From: [Flavobacterium] thermophilum
GTDB taxonomy: Bacteria; Bacillota; Bacilli; Bacillales; Anoxybacillaceae
NCBI GenBank assembly: GCA_900450595.1
Contig: UGGS01000001.1
Coordinates: forward strand, 124,001-188,000
DNA: 64,000 nt
Reading direction: 5' to 3'
The translations under genes were made by a program, and so were the position numbers. Under the pieces are notes generated by a model. The model searched no databases. It was given only the letters and a program-made list of their open reading frames with translations, and was not told the DNA's origin. Positions 36,018-44,818 of the stretch are shown in pieces (the stretch's first letter is position 1; the number at the start of each line of letters is the position of its first letter).

Positions 36018-37268
36018 ATGGATGAATCGATGAGACACGACATCGCGCTGTTTCGGTACGGGCTGATCGCTCCGTTGGTGAATGGCCAGGTGGAGCCCAA
36101 AGCGTATTTGAATGAGGTGGGCGGGCGAGTGCACTCGATTCCCCATCAAGGGGACAAACCCATTGCGGCGAAGACGATTCTGGATTGGTGCGCCCGATAC
36201 AAAAAAGGGGGCTTCGACGCCTTGAAGCCGAAGCGCCGTTCGGACCGCGGCCGCTCCAGACGTCTGTCCCCCGATGATGAGGATCATATTCTAGCATTGA
36301 GGAAGGAACATCCCACCATGCCCGTGACCCTATTCTACGAACAACTCACCAAGCAGGGGGACATTCCCACCACCCTCTCATACTTTACTATATACCGATT
36401 GTTGAAAAAACACAACCTGGTGGGAAAAGAAATCTTGCCGATGCCGGAGCGAAAGCGTTTTGCGTATGACCAGATCAATGAGCTATGGCAAGGGGACTTA
36501 TCCCATGGACCCACGATTCGCGTCCATGGGAAAGCCCAGAAAACGTTTTTGATCGCGTATATCGATGACTGCTCGCGGTTAGTGCCATATGCCCAATTTT
36601 TCCCTTCGGAGAAGTTTGACGGGCTGCGGATCGTCACGAAGGAAGCGGTGCTTCGTTGCGGGAAGCCGAAACGCATTTACTCGGACAACGGGAACATTGA
36701 TCGGTCCGAGGTGCTGCAGTATGCGTGCGCCGAGATGGGGATTACACTCATCCACACCCAGCCGTATGACCCGCAAAGCAAGGGAAAAATCGAACGGTTC
36801 TTCCGCACCGTACAGACACGGTTTTATCCACTGTTGGAGCTGAATCCGCCGAAATCGCTTGACGAGTTGAACGAGCGTTTTTGGAAGTGGCTTGAAGAGG
36901 AGTATCATCGAAAACCGCACGCCTCACTGGACGGAAAAACGCCGCATGAGGTGTTTCAATCGCAAGTGCATCTCGTGTCGTTCATCGAAGATGGCGATTG
37001 GCTGGATGCGATTTTTCTGAAACGGGAGCACCGCAAGGTGAAAGCCGATGGCACGATCACCCTGAATAAACAGCTATACGAAGTGCCGCCTCGGTTCATT
37101 GGGCAATCGATTGAGCTCCGCTATGACGAACGAGGCGTCTATGTGTACGAAGATGGCAAACGGGTGGCGGAAGCCATTCGGGTGCGTTTGGAGGACAATG
37201 CCTATGTAAAACGCCATCGGTCCCCGTTTGCGGCGATTCCGGCGAAGGAGGGAGAACACGGTGTATAA
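36018..37268 (+). CDS. DDE transposase (TnsB/TniA/Mu-like) of element B
   Basis: This 416-residue protein has an N-terminal helix-turn-helix region (about 1-130, with AAKTILDWCARYKKGGFDAL and RRLSPDDEDHILALR), then an rve-type catalytic core: Asp in WQGDLSHGP, Asp in IYSDNGN, Glu in SKGKIERFFRTV. A Mu-type beta-barrel C domain follows (LNKQLYEVPPRFIGQSIELRY). A GGAGGAG site precedes the ATG. It overlaps the ATPase gene by 8 bases. The enzyme should cut and join the TGT/ACA ends. Confidence 0.9.
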   Translation: MDESMRHDIALFRYGLIAPLVNGQVEPKAYLNEVGGRVHSIPHQGDKPIAAKTILDWCARYKKGGFDALKPKRRSDRGRSRRLSPDDEDHILALRKEHPTMPVTLFYEQLTKQGDIPTTLSYFTIYRLLKKHNLVGKEILPMPERKRFAYDQINELWQGDLSHGPTIRVHGKAQKTFLIAYIDDCSRLVPYAQFFPSEKFDGLRIVTKEAVLRCGKPKRIYSDNGNIDRSEVLQYACAEMGITLIHTQPYDPQSKGKIERFFRTVQTRFYPLLELNPPKSLDELNERFWKWLEEEYHRKPHASLDGKTPHEVFQSQVHLVSFIEDGDWLDAIFLKREHRKVKADGTITLNKQLYEVPPRFIGQSIELRYDERGVYVYEDGKRVAEAIRVRLEDNAYVKRHRSPFAAIPAKEGEHGV

Positions 37269-38061
37269 ATCGTTTTACTCCCTTTCGCGGGAGCCGTTTG
37301 CGAAAGAAACAGACCCGTCCGAGGCGTATCAAGGGGCGTCATTTCAGGAAGCGTTGCGGGCGCTGGAGTACGTGAAACGAACCCGGGGGATCGGGCTGTT
37401 GATCGGAGAGCCGGGGGCGGGCAAGACGTTCGCCCTTCGGGCGCTGAAAGAGTCATTGAATCCATCATTGTATCATGTCGTCTACTTTCCGTTATCCACC
37501 GGAGGCGTGATGGATTTTTACCGTGGACTGGCCTTGGGATTAGGAGAGGAACCGAAGTACCGCAAGGTAGACCTCTTCCGCCAAATCCAGCAGGCGATCG
37601 AGCGATTGTATCATGAACGGCGGATCACGCCGGTGTTCATTTTGGATGAGATGCATTTAGCGAAGGATGCATTTTTACAGGACATCGCGATCTTGTTCAA
37701 CTTTGAGATGGATTCGACCAACCCATTTGTCTTGATTTTGGCCGGGCTGCCCCATTTACAGGGGAAGCTGCGGCTCAATCAGCACTGCCCTCTCGACCAG
37801 CGGATCATCATGCGATACCGGATGGGGCCGCTGGAGAAGGAAGAGGTGGCGGGCTACATCGAGCATCGGATGAAACAGGCCGGGGCGAAGCACCCGATCT
37901 TCACCCCATCGGCGTTAGAGGCGATTGCCCTGCAGTCGCGGGGATGGCCTCGGGTGATCAACACGTTGGCCACGACGTGCCTGTTATACGGGTATCAGCT
38001 GAAAAAGGACGCCATTGACGAAGAAGTGGTGCGCATGGCCGCAGAGGAAATGGGGTATTAG
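37261..38061 (+). CDS. AAA ATPase (TniB/ExeA-like) of element B
   Basis: This 266-residue ATPase has Walker A GEPGAGKT around residue 45 and Walker B VFILDEMH near residue 128, followed by a sensor segment RIIMRYRMGPL and a winged-helix-like tail. The GTG at 37261 overlaps the transposase stop. In related transposons this protein chooses target DNA and activates the transposase, like MuB or TnsC. 266 residues is the same length as in element A. Confidence 0.9.
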   Translation: MYKSFYSLSREPFAKETDPSEAYQGASFQEALRALEYVKRTRGIGLLIGEPGAGKTFALRALKESLNPSLYHVVYFPLSTGGVMDFYRGLALGLGEEPKYRKVDLFRQIQQAIERLYHERRITPVFILDEMHLAKDAFLQDIAILFNFEMDSTNPFVLILAGLPHLQGKLRLNQHCPLDQRIIMRYRMGPLEKEEVAGYIEHRMKQAGAKHPIFTPSALEAIALQSRGWPRVINTLATTCLLYGYQLKKDAIDEEVVRMAAEEMGY

Positions 38062-38142
38062 CACGAAAGGGGCCGAATCGGCCTCTTTTGTGCTTTCACT
38101 TTTCCATTTTCCATCGGTCCATCAGGCGCGTTGGAAATCTTC

Positions 38143-38275
38143 ATCTGAAAGAGCGTGCAAACGTTCCGAAAGAATGTGCAAAATCCGGAACAATCCGCAA
38201 AAATTTTGCACATTATTTCAGAATCCATCTGAAATAATTTGAAAAAGTGATTCTGAAATAATGTGCTAATTTACA
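38143..38275 (+). repeat. Right-end array of transposase-binding-type sites (element B)
   Basis: Five or six sites with a consensus near TCYGAAATAATGTGCAAA lie in both orientations up to the TTTACA terminus, for example CCGAAAGAATGTGCAAAA, TTTTGCACATTATTTCAG and CTGAAATAATGTGCTAA. Arrays like this are seen at Tn7-type ends. Confidence 0.8.
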
Positions 38276-38280
38276 ACTTT

Positions 38281-39303
38281 CTCCAAATCAAATACGGATT
38301 TCCAGGCTTTAAACAACAATTCAATTTGCCAGCGCAGGGAATAGAGCTCATAAACCTGTTGACCATCAAACGACTCTTGTGGTAAATTCGTCAGTAAGAT
38401 GTGGTATTTCTTTTGTTCGAGGGTTTGGCGTGCCAGCGCCTTCCCTTTTCTTTTTTCCTTTTTCCGCACATACGCCATCCGTTTTTGCCATTCTTCCGCC
38501 GTCAGACGGCGGAAAACCAACCGTGGAACATACAAGCGTTCATGTCCGATGTACACATGTTCCATTTCCACTGATTCCCCTTCCTCTAATTGATTCCCAA
38601 GGGATTCCCAATCCCATTCCTTCCACTGGCCATTCTCCTTGATATACACTTTCATATCGGAACGGAGCCGAGTCATATAATACGCTCCGCGGGCGTCGAT
38701 CTCGGCCAGTGCGGCAACGGAGAAAAAGCCCAAATCCCGAATCCATAGGTCATTCGGTAAAATCGTATGCTGGGCATGATAGGCAAAACGAGCGTCCGAG
38801 TCATTGGCCGATTGAACGCATAGCTGAAGGCAGGCGCCGGATAACAAGTCATATTCAAACTGAATTTTCACCCCCGACGAAACGGAACCTCGATAGTCTT
38901 CCCCATAGTCAGCGGGAACCAAAAAGCTGGTTGAGTCCAAAATCCGCAGGCGGGTAAAACAAGTTCGATAGGTCTCCATGGCTGACAAAAGCAATGGACG
39001 TTGATGCAGGAGGAGAAGGAAAAACACTTCTCGCAAAAATGCCACGGCCCGATCGGTAAAACGCTGATTCAAGCCTTCGCTTGAAAGGGAACAGCCATGC
39101 CAGAGCGTCAAGGCCGCACACAACCGCTGAAGCGACTGTTTGGCCAGTGAGCCATCTCCCCATGCACAGAGAGTCAGAAAGGCTTCCGCCGTTAACGAAC
39201 GCTGCCGCCGGATAAAGCCTGTTTTCCGTGCGAGACGGGTTAATTCTTCGGGAGAAAAGAGTTGACGAATGGTTTGAATCCATGCTTTCATTTGTTTTTC
39301 CAT
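38281..39303 (-). pseudogene. IS4-type transposase, N-terminal part
   Basis: The ATG at 39303 has AAAGGA upstream. 341 codons remain before element B: first catalytic Asp in RILDSTSFLVP, second in WIRDLGFFSV, and the YSLRWQIELLFKAWKS helix with the catalytic Glu. The frame continues at 35160. With 443 residues in total it fits IS231-like IS4 transposases. All catalytic residues are in this part, but the last quarter is separated. Confidence 0.9.
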
Positions 39304-39408
39304 GAAAAAAATCCTTTCTAACGTGGAGTGTTCGTTAGAAAGGATACCATGTTTTTGACGATGCACAAAGACCAAAATTCTTAACTTGATGGGTATGGGC
39401 TCCACTCC

Positions 39409-39641
39409 TTCCTACGGATGAAGGGGTTTTATTTTATGTCCGACGTTTATTCCGAAATTTGAACCACCTTCATTGGTTTTTTGCGGAGCGCTGGAGAAAA
39501 ATTGGTCCTGCCATCGCCCAAGCGAGAGAACGAGTCCTATGGTGGATCCAGACGATGGAGGAGATCGGCCTCTTTTTCGTCATCCAAGAGATATGGGAGC
39601 ACCGATCGACGCATCTTTTTGCACGTACATTCAGTTCCTGA
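39409..39641 (+). pseudogene. DUF6431-like protein of element A, 3' part
   Basis: It continues the gene that began at 34374: the joined codon is followed by PTDEGVLFYVRRLFRNL and ends IWEHRSTHLFARTFSS. At the place where element B has TGA this copy has a sense codon. Not translatable on its own. Confidence 0.72.
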
Positions 39642-39783
39642 TTTTACTTATATCCCCTTATATGGAATCATTTATAGATTCCACAAACCTTTCCTCTCGA
39701 CGGTCGGGGGAATGATCCGATAGGATAGAGACAGGATGGACCGATAAGGTCCTAGAATGGGATGAACGAAGGAGGAGATCGAA

Positions 39784-40194
39784 ATGAATGAGTCGATGAG
39801 ACAGGAGATCGCTTTATTTCGGTATGGATTGATCGCTCCATTGGTGAATGGACAAGTCGATCCAAAAACGTACTTGAAGGAAGTAGCGGAACGGATCCAT
39901 CAAGTTCCCCACCATGGAGAGAAACGCATCGCCGCCAAAACGATCCTCGACTGGTGCACGCAGTACAAAAAAGGGGGCTTTGAGGCGCTGAAGCCGAAAC
40001 GACGGTCGGACCGTGGCCATTCCCGGAGGCTGTCACCTGAAGAAGAGGATCACATTTTAGCCCTGAGAAAAAAACACCCCCACATGCCCGTGACGGTGTT
40101 TTACCAACACCTTATCGAGCAGGGGGAAATCCAATCCATCTCTTATTTCACTATATACCGACTTTTAAAAAAATACAACCTCGTGGGGAAAGAA
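39784..40194 (+). pseudogene. DDE transposase of element A, 5' part
   Basis: The ATG at 39784 follows GGAGGAG. 137 codons of the helix-turn-helix region, closely similar to element B, run to VGKE, where the ISLre2-type element begins. The gene resumes in frame at 41913; joined it is 415 residues. About twenty codons from the inserted element follow before an unrelated stop. Confidence 0.88.
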
Positions 40195-41903
40195 GAGTCA
40201 GTCAAGACTTTGTGGAGAACATTTTTTCGGTTCACTACGGGCGTTGTCAATCACTAGTTAGCGAACCATTTTCAGGAATTCATATCGTAAGCGCTTTCGG
40301 ACTCTCATCCCTCATCTTGAGGCGATGATACGATATTCCATTTTTTTACATACAACCACCATCCCGGAGCGCCGACAACGCTTGATGGATCGGCGTCCCG
40401 GATGACCGCTGCAGACACGGTAGATTCTGACGCACCACATCTGCCCACAACTGTCCTGCCTTCCGTTTGGCCTGTTCAACCCGCTTGGACTTCGTCGAGG
40501 CCGAGGCTGCCGTTCGGGTCTCTTCTTCCTCCACCAACTGCCCATTTCTCCGCCAAATCCCGTCGATTCGGGCTGCCATCGCCCTCAGAAACGCCCGAAG
40601 CCCTTGGTCTTTCCAGCTGCGGCGGGATTTCACCCGATGCGCAAACCGGCTCATCACGCTCTCGGCGTGGCCCATCGGACGCATGCCGGTCGTCTCCACC
40701 CCTTGCTCCGACAGCCACTCCCGATAGTCCCGGATGCATCCCGGCATCGACTCGATCCGGCGGATCATGGCAGCCATCTGCTTCTCTTTCGCTTCGTCCT
40801 CCAACGTGCCGACCGCGCTGTTCAGCTCCACCAGAAGCCCCTCTTCGTCTTGTTTCGCCAGCTTCTTCCGCACCTCCCGCCAACGCGGGTGGCCGGACAG
40901 ACACTGACGAAGCTCCCGCGCCACATGGAACCGATCCAGCTGAAAGCACGCCCGCTTCCCAAAATACTCCCGGCAGGCCGTAATCCAGGATGCCGCGTCG
41001 CCGTTGATGATCAAAAGGTCCCGGCACGGATCATAGGCATATTCGTTCATCAGCCACTCTTCAAACCGTTCCCACACGTCTCCCGCCCCTTCATGGAGGT
41101 AGTGGCGCCGGTTCACGAGCTCGAGCTGCGAACCGTTTCGTTTCCATCCCTCGTGAACCGCCAGGATTTTCTCTTCTTTCGCCCGTTTCCCTTTCCCCTG
41201 GCGGGAAATGAACAGCCCATCCGCCTCCACAAACAGCACTCGGCCGTGCCGTTGGGAAACAGGGTGGTGCAGCGAGACAGGGGCCTCCAGCACCAGTTGG
41301 CGAATCGCCTCGTGGCTTAGGACCGCATACCCCACGATCGACTCCAACGTACGGGCTGCTTTGCGGTAGGAAGAGCACTCTACGGCCAACTCGACCGCCG
41401 TTTCCTCGAGGCAAGGGCTGATCGACTGCGCTCCATCAAAGCCCAGTTCGGCATCCAGCAAGAAGGTATACGCCCCCGCCTGCCGATCATAGTAGTAGTT
41501 CCGTCGAAACGTCACTTCTCCAAACAGCGTTTGGATCGTGGTCGGCCGTTTGTCTTTCAGCTGATACCGGCGCTTGTCCCGCGCTTCCGCCAGTTGTTGA
41601 TCAATCTCCTCCAAAAGGGCCGCCAACAAGACAGCGAACACCTTTTGAAGAGTTCTGACTAATTGTTCCTCCAGCTCTTTTAATAAAGGCCATTCTGTGG
41701 TAAGATGTTTCATGGACTCTCTCCCTCCTGTTTTATGGATGTTGGTCATCACCATCATAGCAGGGAGAGAGTCCTTTTTGCATGACATTTGCTTTTTTCT
41801 ACCGCGCTTCGCTTGGTGGCCCCGACGAGCGTCGCGAACAAAAGTTCGCAACCCTCGTCGGGGAATCATTCCTGAATGTCACCCACAAATATTTTACTCA
41901 CAC
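40195..41903 (-). mobile_element. ISLre2-type insertion sequence in element A
   Basis: The element of 1709 bp is flanked by a 9-bp direct repeat, GGGAAAGAA (40186-40194 and 41904-41912). Its imperfect ends share TTTGTGG and ACATT blocks. A 9-bp duplication and a UPF0236 transposase are typical of ISLre2. A strong hairpin (CCCCGACGAG / CTCGTCGGGG, near 41820-41865) lies between the right end and the transposase start and may block read-in. Confidence 0.9.
40346..41713 (-). CDS. ISLre2-family (UPF0236) transposase
   Basis: This 455-residue transposase starts at the ATG 41713 after AGGAGGGAG. UPF0236 features include FGEVTFRRNYYYDR, the Asp in VEADGLFIS, LLIINGDAASWI and the motif ACFQLDRFHVARELR, together with the C-terminal MGHAESVMSRFAHRVK. 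The frame is full length with no interruption, so this copy may be active. Confidence 0.9.
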   Translation of the reverse strand: MKHLTTEWPLLKELEEQLVRTLQKVFAVLLAALLEEIDQQLAEARDKRRYQLKDKRPTTIQTLFGEVTFRRNYYYDRQAGAYTFLLDAELGFDGAQSISPCLEETAVELAVECSSYRKAARTLESIVGYAVLSHEAIRQLVLEAPVSLHHPVSQRHGRVLFVEADGLFISRQGKGKRAKEEKILAVHEGWKRNGSQLELVNRRHYLHEGAGDVWERFEEWLMNEYAYDPCRDLLIINGDAASWITACREYFGKRACFQLDRFHVARELRQCLSGHPRWREVRKKLAKQDEEGLLVELNSAVGTLEDEAKEKQMAAMIRRIESMPGCIRDYREWLSEQGVETTGMRPMGHAESVMSRFAHRVKSRRSWKDQGLRAFLRAMAARIDGIWRRNGQLVEEEETRTAASASTKSKRVEQAKRKAGQLWADVVRQNLPCLQRSSGTPIHQALSALRDGGCM

Positions 41904-41912
41904 GGGAAAGAA

Positions 41913-42749
41913 ATTTTACCGATTCCTGAACGAAAACGATTCGCGTACGATCAGGTCAATGAGCTCTGGCAAGGTGATTTGTCCCATGGCCCGTTGATTC
42001 GCGTGAATGGCAAAACGCAAAAAACGTTTTTGATTGCCTATATCGATGACTGCTCGCGGGTCGTGCCGTACGCTCAGTTTTTCTCTTCCGAGAAATTTGA
42101 CGGGTTGCGGATCGTAACCAAGGAAGCGCTGCTTCGATACGGAAAGCCGAAGCGAATTTACTCGGATAACGGCAAGATTTATCGGGCGGAACCCTTGCAG
42201 TACGCCTGCGCGGAGTTAGGGATCACCTTGATCCATACCCAGCCGTACGATCCGCAAAGCAAAGGGAAAATCGAACGATTTTTCCGCACCGTACAGACGC
42301 GGTTTTACCCGTTGCTCGAAATGAATTCACCGAAGTCGCTCGAAGAGCTAAACGAGCGATTTTGGAAGTGGTTGGAGGAAGATTACCATCGAAAACCGCA
42401 TGCCTCGTTGAACGGGAAGACGCCACATGAAGTGTTTCAATCGCAAGTCCATTTGGTGTCGTTCGTCGAGGATTCGGATTGGCTCGACTCGATCTTTTTG
42501 AAACGCGAATACCGTAAAGTGAAGGCCGATGGTACGGTCACGTTGAACAAGCAGCTGTATGAAGTTCCGCCCCGGTTCATCGGACAATCGATCGAACTCC
42601 GTTATGATGAACAAGGCGTGTATGTGTACGAAGACGGTCAACGGGTCGCCGAAGCGTTCCTTGTTCGCTTCGAGGACAATGCCTATGTGAAACGCCATCG
42701 GTCACCGTTTGCGGCGGTTCCGGTAGAGGGAGGCGAAAACGATGTATAA
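41913..42749 (+). pseudogene. DDE transposase of element A, catalytic part
   Basis: It continues from 40194 with ILPIPERKRFAYDQVNELWQ. It has all three acids (WQGDLSHGP, YSDNGK, SKGKIERFFRT) and the C-terminal beta domain. The long upstream extension of the open frame belongs to the ISLre2 element. It overlaps the ATPase start by 8 bases as in element B. Confidence 0.88.
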
Positions 42750-43542
42750 AACGTTTTATTCCCTTTCCCGAGAGCCGTTTTCGAAGGAGACGAATCCACC
42801 AGAGGCTTATCAAGGGGCCTCGTATCAAGAGGCCCTCGCCGCTTTGGACTACGTGAAACGAACAAGAGGGATCGGGCTATTGATCGGTGAACCAGGGGCC
42901 GGCAAGACATTCGCCCTTCGGGCGTTTAAGGAATCCCTGAATCCGTCACTGTATCACGTCGTTTATTTTCCATTGTCAACGGGAAGCGTGATGGACTTTT
43001 ATCGCGGCCTTGCCTTCGGGCTCGGGGAAGAGCCGAAATACCGCAAGGTCGACTTGTTTTATCAAATCCAACAAGGGATCGAGCGCTTGTATCATGAACA
43101 ACGGGTAACGTCAGTGTTCATCCTCGATGAAATGCATTTAGCGAAGGATGCCTTTCTGCAGGATATCGCGATCCTGTTCAACTTTCACATGGACTCAACA
43201 AATCCGTTTGTCTTGATTTTGGCGGGGCTGCCCCATTTACAGGCAAAACTACGGTTGAATCAACACCGTCCGCTTCACCAACGAATCATCATGCGATACC
43301 AGATGGGGCCTCTTGATAAGGAAGAAGTGGTAGGATATATCGAACACCGCCTGAAACAGGCGGGGGCGAAACACCCGATTTTTACCCCAGCTGCCTTAGA
43401 AGCGATCGCCCTGCAGTCGCAGGGGTGGCCGCGGATCATCAACAACCTCGCCACCACTTGCCTGTTATACGGCGCTCAATTAAAAAAACATATGATTGAC
43501 GAAGACATTGTGCGTATGGCAGCCGAAGAAATGGGGTACTGA
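42742..43542 (+). CDS. AAA ATPase (TniB/ExeA-like) of element A
   Basis: A 266-residue homologue of the element B ATPase, highly similar throughout, with GEPGAGKT and VFILDEMH. The start is ATG here and GTG in B. The frame is intact although the transposase gene before it is broken, so it could only act in trans, perhaps for element B. Confidence 0.88.
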   Translation: MYKTFYSLSREPFSKETNPPEAYQGASYQEALAALDYVKRTRGIGLLIGEPGAGKTFALRAFKESLNPSLYHVVYFPLSTGSVMDFYRGLAFGLGEEPKYRKVDLFYQIQQGIERLYHEQRVTSVFILDEMHLAKDAFLQDIAILFNFHMDSTNPFVLILAGLPHLQAKLRLNQHRPLHQRIIMRYQMGPLDKEEVVGYIEHRLKQAGAKHPIFTPAALEAIALQSQGWPRIINNLATTCLLYGAQLKKHMIDEDIVRMAAEEMGY

Positions 43543-43607
43543 CACAGCAGGGGCTGATCGGCCCCTGTTATGTTTCATCCCGATCCATCCTCATTCTAGT
43601 TAATCAT

Positions 43608-43738
43608 CCGAAATAATGTGCAAATGTTCGGAAATAATCTGCAAAACCTGGAATAATTCGCAAAGATTTTGCACATTATTTCCGAATCCGTCCGAAATAA
43701 TTTGAAAAAGGGATTCTGAAATAATGTGCTAATTTACA
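43608..43738 (+). repeat. Right-end array of transposase-binding-type sites (element A)
   Basis: Six sites related to TCCGAAATAATGTGCAAA, among them CGGAAATAATCTGCAAAA, TTTTGCACATTATTTCCG (inverted) and CTGAAATAATGTGCTAA, ending at TTTACA. Spacing agrees with element B, from which it differs by substitutions. Confidence 0.8.
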
Positions 43739-43796
43739 ACAAGGAATTCCACATAAGTGGAATCCCTTGTCCCTAAATCCTTTTCCTAATTTCCAG

Positions 43797-43850
43797 TGTC
43801 GATGGTGGGAGTCGAACCCACACGGGTAAAGCCCACACGATTTTGAGTCG
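43797..43850 (-). tRNA. tRNA-Leu(CAA) 3' fragment, att-site-like
   Basis: On the minus strand the anticodon arm CGA-CTCAAAA-TCG (anticodon CAA) is followed by a long variable arm GGGC/ACCC, a full T arm (GTGGG-TTCGACT-CCCAC) and the acceptor strand CATCGACA. The D arm and 5' acceptor strand are absent: the sequence beyond 43850 does not fit. Integrative elements that use tRNA 3' ends leave such a fragment on one side. Confidence 0.8.
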
Positions 43851-44184
43851 ATTATGAAACCGTGCATTCCCCTCAATTATTGAAAAAACTTGTGTATCAA
43901 GGGTTCTTTTCATTTTCTCACTCTTTGATCAATTACTACCGAAAACGACCCGAGCTATCGTGCTGACTATGGATATTATATAAATGATCTCATTTTAGGT
44001 CAATAATTTTTCTTGCTTTTTTCTGCATTATTGGGAATTCATAAATTATTCTGTACTAAATAAAATTGAGCATGTGGTAAGCAAGCAAAAACTCTCGGAA
44101 AATTTTTAGACTCAAGTGTTTTTTTGTTCTTCAACAATCGCTTCTATAGTTCTCTCTCTTTTACGCACTTTTAGTAAAGCACTC
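43851..44184. other. AT-rich stretch without a recognised gene
   Basis: No frame with a start signal or recognisable product is seen on either strand. It lies between the tRNA-Leu fragment and the first structured repeat and could hold the edge of an integrated element. Confidence 0.5.
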
Positions 44185-44246
44185 GTTAACCACCCATGAA
44201 GCGATCTTCACCACATTTATGGAAGTTAATTCGTTCTTCCATGGGA
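44185..44246 (-). repeat. 62-bp structured repeat R1 behind a GNAT gene
   Basis: Related to 46767-46829 and 48176-48237. On the plus strand it starts GTTAACCACCCATGAAGCG and contains two small stems: GAAG/CTTC and ATGGAAG/CTTCCAT. It lies 62 bases after the stop of the GNAT gene at 44309. All three copies have the same orientation relative to the genes. Confidence 0.8.
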
Positions 44247-44308
44247 GATAACCATGCCGTATCTATACGGCACCATCAAAAGAATGAAAATATTAATTTT
44301 CAGGATAG

Positions 44309-44740
44309 TTAAATAAGCTTCTTTGCAAATCCAATGCTTTTTTGTTCATAACCCATATTAATATAAAATTGATGAGCAGTTAAACGTTCTGTACGATTTC
44401 CACTATTTACTCCAATACTGATAGCTCCTTGTCTTTTTGCCCAACTTTCTGCTTCTTCTATTAACTTTCTTCCTATACCTTTGCTACGATAGTTAGAATC
44501 TACAACTAAAGCTACGATTCTAACATAAGAACCATCCAATTCATAAAAAACCCCAGTACATAATCCAATCATTCCAACAACTTTTCCATCATATTCAGCA
44601 ACTAAAGTATGATAGCTTGGGTTTGATTCAATATTACTAAATCTAATTCTCATCTGTTCAACAGAGGTTGGATAACCAAGTTGCTCCATTAAAGATGCTA
44701 ATTCAGGAATATCATTAGAAGTAGCTTTTCTAATTTCCAT
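44309..44740 (-). CDS. GNAT family N-acetyltransferase (143 aa)
   Basis: It has the GNAT fold with the acetyl-CoA loop YRSKGIGRKLIEEAE (motif A) near residue 85 and a C-terminal NMGYEQKSIGFAKKL strand. The substrate is unknown; aminoglycoside or amino-acid acetylation cannot be told from sequence. A GGAGGA site precedes the ATG at 44740. AT-rich codon use differs from the chromosomal backbone. IS1634 inserted 78 bases upstream may have replaced its promoter. Confidence 0.88.
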   Translation of the reverse strand: MEIRKATSNDIPELASLMEQLGYPTSVEQMRIRFSNIESNPSYHTLVAEYDGKVVGMIGLCTGVFYELDGSYVRIVALVVDSNYRSKGIGRKLIEEAESWAKRQGAISIGVNSGNRTERLTAHQFYINMGYEQKSIGFAKKLI

Positions 44741-44818
44741 ACGATTCCTCCTTCATTTAATGTTATTATTGAATTATTTCCTCATTTCTAAATAGTTTTC
44801 CTTCTTAACTCACATTTC

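Larger units (their letters stand above)
35161..38275 (+). mobile_element. DUF6431-DDE-AAA transposon (element B) with 5-bp target duplication
   Basis: The 3115-bp element starts TGTAAATTATCA and ends TAATTTACA. It is flanked by ACTTT on both sides (35156-35160 and 38276-38280). TGT...ACA ends, a 5-bp duplication, repeated subterminal sites, a DDE transposase and an AAA ATPase are the features of Tn7/Mu/Tn5053-type transposons. Gene order is DUF6431-like protein, transposase, ATPase. It is inserted in an IS4-type transposase gene. Confidence 0.93.
34705..39397 (-). mobile_element. IS4-type element inserted in A and split by element B
   Basis: Ends CATACCC(G/A)TCAAGTT form inverted terminal repeats. 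The flanks carry an 11-bp direct repeat, GGCTCCACTCC (34694-34704 and 39398-39408). Without element B and its duplicated pentamer the element is 1573 bp. A strong hairpin, CCAAATACCCCTC / GAGGGGTATTTGG (34797-34833), ends the transposase transcript. Confidence 0.9.
34222..43738 (+). mobile_element. Outer DUF6431-DDE-AAA transposon (element A), interrupted twice
   Basis: The left end TGTAAATTATCAC (34222) and right end with inverted TGTAAATTAGCAC (43738) match the ends of element B at 35161-38275. Removing the IS4-type insertion (34705-39397 plus one 11-bp repeat) and the ISLre2-type insertion (40195-41903 plus one 9-bp repeat) restores three continuous genes in the same order as in B. Flanking pentamers (ATTAT and ACAAG) differ, so either end has been rearranged since insertion. 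Confidence 0.85.
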
